A stretch of DNA of 64,000 nucleotides from Branchiostoma floridae (lineage: Eukaryota > Chordata > Leptocardii > Amphioxiformes > Branchiostomatidae): NCBI RefSeq assembly GCF_000003815.2, contig NC_049990.1, forward strand, positions 18,159,865 through 18,223,864, written 5' to 3'. The position numbers were made by a program, and so were the translations under genes. The notes below the pieces were generated by a model. It searched no databases. It was not told the origin of the DNA and saw nothing but the letters and a program-made list of their open reading frames with translations. This document shows, in pieces, positions 57,666 through 64,000 of the stretch (position 1 is the stretch's first letter; each line of letters starts with the position of its first letter).

Positions 57666-59739
57666 CAACATGTAGCTGTAGTGCGCAGTCAATATTGCCC
57701 GGAGGAAGGTGACAAGTGGTCACCGAAAAGTACCGTCTCCAGTCAGAGGTTCGACTCCGGCTGTCTTTGCCATGTTTTAATAAGTTTTCAGTGTCGGTGT
57801 TTTGATTTTTCTATGTTTTCTTCATGTCAGCCTAAAATAGAAAGCCCCACAAAAACGCTAAGGATACTAGTACGTAAAAAAACCCCAACCGGATCCGAAC
57901 CTCTGTTTGGAGAGTATACGGCAAATGAACGCCAGCTTGGTAAAAACAAGGACTTTATATAAGATAACGTCCTTGGTAAAAACAGTTAGTTATATACTAG
58001 TACACAGAACAATGCTATCAAAAGCACGTGCCAATCGACGACCGGCACCAGATATTTTTTTTAATCAGTGCAGGAAATACTACTGAGAGATGACATAAAG
58101 TTGAAGCGCACACCGTTACACTTGTTTATTACGCTAGCTTGTTTGCCGGCCGTTGTTGACGACTCACAGCTACTGGTATTGAGCGCGCCCAGGACAAACG
58201 TTGCTAGGGGCGGGGGTCAAGGACGCGACCAGGTCTCGGAACGTCCCATTCCATAATGGGTGAACTTCATGGCACTAAAATCATCTTTATCACTTCTAAA
58301 TTCTGGATTAGAGGAGAAAAATGTTCTTCGAGGTACTCTTCACACATGCAGTGACGGGTTATAAGTTATTATCTTACTTTTAATCGAATGAGAAGTCGAT
58401 ATAAATACGCCCATAAAAACACTCTTGTGGAAGTCTGAAATAGTATGGTTTCTATGCAAACCATCCATAAAAGTTGAGACCTGATTACACTGTATATACG
58501 GCCCACATGTTCCTCGGCCCGCTAGCCCTCTGAGATCCACCCGGCAGGATACACATGTTGCCCGGGTCACGCTCACTTGACCACCCGCTGCCTGTGTTTG
58601 TTTTTCGCAGAGCGACGCCACACGAAGGAGAACTGATTAGCTAATCAGTCATAATTAGGGGGCACAAATGTGTCCCACTAGGAGGGCAATCTGTCTGCCC
58701 CGCCCCGGCTATTACCGGTTTGTACCCCCGCATGTTGTCAGAGCCCGATCTCTAAACAGACCTCAAGCGGTCAGGGGTTAGTTTAGTGTTTTGTTGGCCT
58801 TTTGTGAGCCCATATCTGCGTTTCTACCACTCTTTCTATTAAATGTCGCTCGCTTTACGTATACATGTATAAAGAGCAAAGTAAACACACAGAAAATACC
58901 ATTAAAAACCAAATTGATAACCCCCCGTATATTTCTTTTCTTGGAAATTACTATCCTACATATATATCTACCTATAATACCAGTAAAAGAGCAAAAAGAA
59001 AGTGCAACTCCAGGTTTGCACACTATAAGTATGACGCTACCACACCAACATCTAACATTATATCTACATCTACAAAGAAAAGACATACAATGTAATGCTC
59101 GTTGTCAAAGATACAATGTAATTGTATTTTGTTTTCTATGTGTACTTTATGATATGAATGCAAGTGCAATCAATTTTAACTCACAGTAAAAGAAATCTAA
59201 GCTTTTCGACTTAAATACGCGTACGAATTTATTGTATTCCAGACGCCCTTATAGTACGTTAGCGGTCAAAGGGCAAGTCTGTACGTGCTGCTATGATTCT
59301 TTTTGCAGCCCTCCCCACATATGGGAGAACTTCTGCAAGAAAACATCTTTGAACTTCACAGGATGAAGAAATGCAGGTGTTCTTTTGTGAGCGAAGATCG
59401 CACAGCTAAAAGGTGCAGCTAATTTTCTCAATCGGTGCAAAACGAGACTGTTATATAAAGAAACCTTTGCAATATATCAGTTCCGGGAAAAACTCGGAAT
59501 TGTTTACAGGAATCAACTTGTTCCTGAAAGAAAATGCGTGCTTCAAAAAACACGGTATGTCCCCAGTAGTGGTGCTGGAGTAGCAGGTTGGTTAACCACG
59601 GAGGCTGGCTTGAGTTGTACCCGCTAGGGACGCCCGGAACATCTGCATGCCTGGCGCGATTGTTTAGTTTTTCCCCCAAGGTTACTGTTTGAAGTTGAAC
59701 GTGAACCATGAACCTGAAGTTACCTCTGACACCTCGCCG

Positions 59740-59871
59740 CCGGACTAGTGCGCATGGTCAGGAGTGATCGGTGCTGCCGCTCGGTTCTCCACGCCTCTCC
59801 GCCCGCCTCAGACAGACCACGGACACCCCTGGGGGACACCGCCGTGCGCAACTGCCGTCTACAGCCCCAAG
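59740..59871 (+). promoter_or_regulatory. CpG-rich block with a possible non-coding first exon
   Basis: The sequence becomes CG-rich (cctcgccgccggactagtgc, ccgctcggttctccacgcct) and ends at a good donor, ccccaag/gtaaga, at 59871/59872. High CpG continues to about 60.1 kb. It may be the 5' exon of a plus-strand gene whose next exon is the one suggested at 62029-62218. Confidence 0.35.
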
Positions 59872-60119
59872 GTAAGATTTCACCGCCGTACCACCTCTCT
59901 CTGTGCGCGCAGCGGTAGGGTGCTTACCCGCCATGTCCTCACTAAGGGGAGAAACAGTCTCGTGTGACGGTGGGGGAAAGTGAAAGTGAACGTGACCGTG
60001 GGGGGAGTGTCCGTTGTCCTCGCGGGGTGGAGTCCCCCCTACCCCCACCCTACATTCAGGGACACTACCTGACGCTTAAATAGCACTAGAGAACGAAGCA
60101 ATGGCGGCTGTAGTGGTGC

Positions 60120-62028
60120 TATATCCGGGTGTAGAAGCTAGGTGTGTTTTAGTTTTAACGATCGGTGGGAACGTACAGAATGCACGGCAGGGAAAGTGTG
60201 AAGCAAGACGTGTGGCGCCCAGACACCGACCCAGACGGGTCCTGATTTGCATAATCAAACGTACTGCGTCTCTTTGGTCTATCTTGGGGGTGCATCTACA
60301 AAGTCTTGAGAACCACCAGTCAAAAATACACACCTGGTTACCTGCTATTTTTGTAAACAACACCTCAAATATGACTTATCTAATATTACAGCTACCAGAT
60401 ATTTTCCCTGTTAATTACCATGATCGAACTCTGTATTGATAGTTATTCCCTTAGAGTTTTAAATGGATAACCTTGTTCCCAATGGCTTTAATGTAAAACT
60501 CAGGGTTGCACCTATATGACCTGCAGGCCGATTTGAGCTTTCATGAAAAAAACAAAGGTTCAAAAGTTGCCATAATTGTAACATCAGAAGAAATTGATAT
60601 GGAAGTAAAAGTATTGGATATATATCATACTTTTCTGATACAAGTAACAATGCAATTTCAAAGAACTGAATGTCCCTCAGTAAATAGACAAAAGTACAAT
60701 ATTATTTTGACAAATTTATAGCAATAAAGATATATAAATCAATAAAAAATAGACGGGTTCATAGATAAAGCTATGACATTGATGACCAAACGACTATCAA
60801 TGTTTAATGAATAAAAGAAAATACAACCCTATTTTATTCACTGTATCCATTTTCATTTTCATTTCTTCTAACATCATACAGTCCATACATTGAAAATAGT
60901 CAGCCTGTAAACCTGTAATGTTGTCATGGCAACTTGTTACTATGGAAACTTGCTGCATATTTCATGGAGTTGCTCAACAAACTGTCAAAATACTAAAATC
61001 TTCCATCATCATACAGTCTTATACCATGCGTGTATGATAGTTATTTATGCACTTAGGATATTGTTATTGATAACTATCCTGTCCTTGTCAAATTCCATTT
61101 GCATTGTCAGCAGGGCTAGCCCTTTGTAATAGCCACAGGTTAGTCGGGCAGCCCTGGCTGTGCGTACTGAACAGCCAAACCAAGAAAAAAGATAACATTA
61201 AAATCTTTTCTCATTTTATTCACTAATACTGTCATATCCGAATATGATTACCTTCGTGAAGGAGGGTCACCACCTGAAGGAGGTATTGTGGTTGGTTGTG
61301 TTCATACATTCCCATTTGCTGCATCTGTATGTAGTTTGGCATGACATCTGCTAGTATGTGCGAGATGATGCACATTATTCTTTGAACCGTAGCTATTTTT
61401 ATAGGTATCCTATTTCAGAAACACCTCTTTTTTCATGGAATTGTGGAACGAGTAATTAATGTCGTTGGATTTTGTGGGTCTGTATAAATTGAGTTACTAT
61501 ATCTCCAAGCAGATGTTGGGTTATGTGTTGTTTTAACATCCTTTGTCTAGTGGCTTGTTATTTTCTCTCCTCTTACTGGCAATGATACATAAGAAATGAA
61601 CATAATGAGTGCTATTGCACTATATGTTCTATATGACCTCTCAACATAAATGCATTGTTTTCTACAAGTTTTCATGGCTTATATCGAAGCTGTTTCTCAT
61701 TCAGGTCCTACGGTCTGCACTGTTACAGGTCAGGTGGTAAAATCAGACAGGCATGAAATTATCTGCGTTAGACAACCTCACAGATATAAAACTGTCCGCA
61801 TGGACAGGTGGCCTCGGAACTTACAACGGGTTATACCATTGGCAGGGAGGGACAACACAATTTTTTTATAATTCTATTAATCTTATAGGGTCGTCCCTTC
61901 AGTTTACGAGAAACTGATTTCCAAGGGACCCCTTATATACATGTATTTTCCAACTCTCTTTCTCCTCATTTTCTTCTATATTGAACATCTCTCCACATTT
62001 CCATTTTTCTAATTTTACAATTTACAGG
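60120..62028. other. Intergenic or intronic, no gene recognised
   Basis: Contains the short LINE tail (about 60518-60562), two adjacent X-box-like sites (60920-60950), a trace of the 182-bp MITE (about 61770-61825) and a SINE 3' fragment (61866-61945). Confidence 0.4.
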
Positions 62029-62049
62029 CAGCGATTTCTATTATCACAA

Positions 62050-62218
62050 ATGGCAGGCCCTGGCCTTCACTTTTTGAACGAGACATGCCCAAAGGTGTTT
62101 CTGTCTGTTCTGTGGGAGTTTATTGATTATTCATTGCTAGATTTAATAGCCAGCTACAAGCACAAAGCTGTCTGGTCGGACTTTGCTAAAAGTCTTGTAA
62201 CCGAGGGGTATTATCCAG
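62050..62218 (+). CDS. Possible first coding exon with a SANT/MADF-like helix pattern
   Basis: An acceptor (tttacag, ending 62028) is followed by 21 bases and an ATG (62050). The frame reads MAGPGLHFLNETCP, then LLDLIASYKHKAVWSDFAKS and LVTEGYYPG, up to a possible donor ccag/gttctt at 62218. The spacing of leucines and tryptophan resembles the trihelix, SANT or MADF DNA-binding fold of Harbinger-related and regulatory proteins. The domain is incomplete here, no continuation exon was found within the window, and the assignment is a weak pattern match. Confidence 0.28.
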
Positions 62219-64000
62219 GTTCTTTTCAGATGCCGCAAAAGACTAGCATGTCAGGGATAAAGAACGGACACAGAGACAGGGCTTTTAGTACACTGGGCAT
62301 GGGAGACTCAACAAGGCAGGCAGTCAAAGATTACATGCTATTGAGCTGGCCACAACTAAAGTTCTCTCTCTACTCTCACTCTGTCTCTTACCTCCTCCTC
62401 TGTTCAACTCCAGGTCAACTCACTGCCTCAGAAATCTCCCGTCAATTTATTCTGTTATTCCACACGCATAGCTAGACAATTGTCTATGGCAATGCACGGC
62501 ACTATTTATTACATGTACCTGCTATTGGTCCGTTTCATCTTCAATTCATTACAGAACAATACAAAGGGTAACACCTTGTTGACACCTAGGCCATGTCAAT
62601 TTGATTATATGGATGACATCCTCTGGGAACCCAAAAACTGATGCAAGTGTGCAAATAGAAAAAGTTTGGCCAAAAAAAAAGTTGCCTATGAAATCTAAGT
62701 GGTCAGGAAGGTTGAACAAATGACTGAACACACAGAATATGGTATGCCAAATGATAGATTCTCTTTTTTTGTTCTTTCACATCTTCTTTTACATTTGAAT
62801 ATTCTATGATATTCTTTGAATATTCTAGGAATGGCAAAAACGAATATAATTGAGTTTAGGGTACAAGCCACAAAATATTTAAGAAGAAAAAAAACTGTCG
62901 TTGTATCGCCTTCTAACTCCCATTTTGAAATGCGGAGGTTACATAACTACAGCTGGCACTCACTAGAAAGGCAGTTACAAAATGGACGCATTTTTACATG
63001 AAATAAAAGACTTTCACATATCTAAATCATACAGTCTAAAAGTTGACACCTTGACCACGCAGCACAGGTTATATCTGGCTGCCTCTCAAATAAGGCTTTC
63101 TGCCTCTCTGTCAACAAGTTTATCCGTATTACTTTTATGTATCTGCATCATAGATCCTGGGGGTCGTGCATAAATGCTTTGTTCTGCTACCTTGAGCAGA
63201 AAATAATGTACTATGAAAATGGTAACCTAAAATCTGTCATGAAGGATAGGGAGACTTTCTTCGAGGACAACAATGATGTCATCTAAGAAAGGTGACTGAA
63301 CTGAACTTCCATGAAAAATATTATATTGTATGAGCGATGACATTTACAACTAGAACTCCGAAAATCATTGAAGCCTTGATTATGATGTATTGTGCAAAAG
63401 AATGAGAATAGAGGGTAGATTGGGACAAGAGAGGATGGGGTATAGATCATAGAAAGATGGATGAAAACTGTCTTGAGTTTTGCAGGTTTGCGGAATGAAT
63501 CTTAGAGTGTGGGTGTTATTGTCGACATTTTTGTAATCACTCTCTGTCTTTAATATATATATATCATCCATGAAAATGCTCTTGTTAGACAAAAAGTAAC
63601 GTCAGGGCTTAAATTACCAACTGTAACTCCATATGATCATCTTTATGAAGCTATGACCAAATATCTCCTTTATAAAATACATATTTCTGTCTTTATAAAA
63701 AATTGCAGTTGTAATACATTTGTTCATTCAGTTGAAAAGAGTTTAGCTATATTCAGTAGTCAAGGGGCTTTTATTGGTACAGATGTTGTTTACTATACTG
63801 TTTACCATCATTTGTCTGTCATTTTGCAATTAGCCCTCGGACAAGAATGTGCAATCATTAATATCATTGTTTATATCAATTATTAATATTATTATATTCA
63901 CATGATATAATCATAAGCTATTCTATTATTGAGAAAGATAATAATCAAGCAACAAGTGCTGCAAATGATACAATAAAGTAATTTTCAGAATACACCAATA
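62219..64000. other. No gene recognised to the window end
   Basis: AT-rich sequence without convincing exons. The phrase ttgcaattagccctcggaca (about 63826) repeats the LINE 3' terminus seen at 54.78 kb, so about 63780-63865 is probably another truncated LINE tail. Confidence 0.4.

Noticed and set aside
60101-60439. 112-codon plus-strand frame starting MAAVVVLYPG
   Set aside because: It starts in the CpG-rich block, but the composition is arbitrary, there are no domain features, and the frame runs into a LINE tail region.

Overview
This is nuclear DNA from an animal: multi-exon genes with GT-AG introns of 0.1 to 20 kb, many short non-autonomous DNA transposons, tRNA-derived SINEs and decayed LINE tails, and one 100-base assembly gap (8150-8249). 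The protein content (ciliary genes of vertebrate type, CDC16) and the repeats suggest an invertebrate chordate, most likely an amphioxus (Branchiostoma). That assignment is an inference.

Layout. (1) 23-4188, + strand: 3' part of a CFAP97-domain axonemal protein gene (CFAP97D1/D2 class). (2) 7287-12432, - strand: complete five-exon AKAP14 gene (198 aa), tail to tail with gene 1. (3) 13643-44442, + strand: complete 18-exon CDC16 gene (APC/C TPR subunit, 614 aa), divergent from AKAP14 across a 1.2 kb spacer. (4) Inside CDC16 intron 3 (19.5 kb), on the opposite strand, two intronless paralogous genes (24275-27586 and 28523-31315) encode type I membrane LRR receptors. Their cytoplasmic tails consist of three families of tyrosine-containing tandem repeats. 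(5) 46981-51059, - strand: a two-exon gene for a 138-aa protein starting MGCAVSC, an N-myristoylation plus palmitoylation type start; family not recognised. (6) 51.1-64 kb: no confident gene, mostly retroelement tails, a CpG-rich block with a possible 5' exon (about 59.7-59.9 kb) and a possible SANT/MADF-like exon (about 62.05 kb).

The strongest candidate for something undescribed is the pair of nested LRR receptors. Their membrane-proximal ectodomain is nearly identical, their LRRs have diverged, and their repeat tails differ in copy number. In the first copy the tail array is cut by a CGA-to-TGA stop with further in-frame units behind it. A 1.75 kb hAT-type element (8-bp target duplication) then separates the gene from its ancestral 3' flank, which is recognisable because the second copy retains the same flank.

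Other clear structures: three hAT-type insertions with intact 8-bp target duplications, a TTAA-flanked MITE, a perfect 67-bp palindrome, a 161-bp MITE whose empty site survives in a tandem duplicate of the CDC16 3' end, a 2.1 kb higher-order minisatellite upstream of the second LRR gene, and several foldback families.
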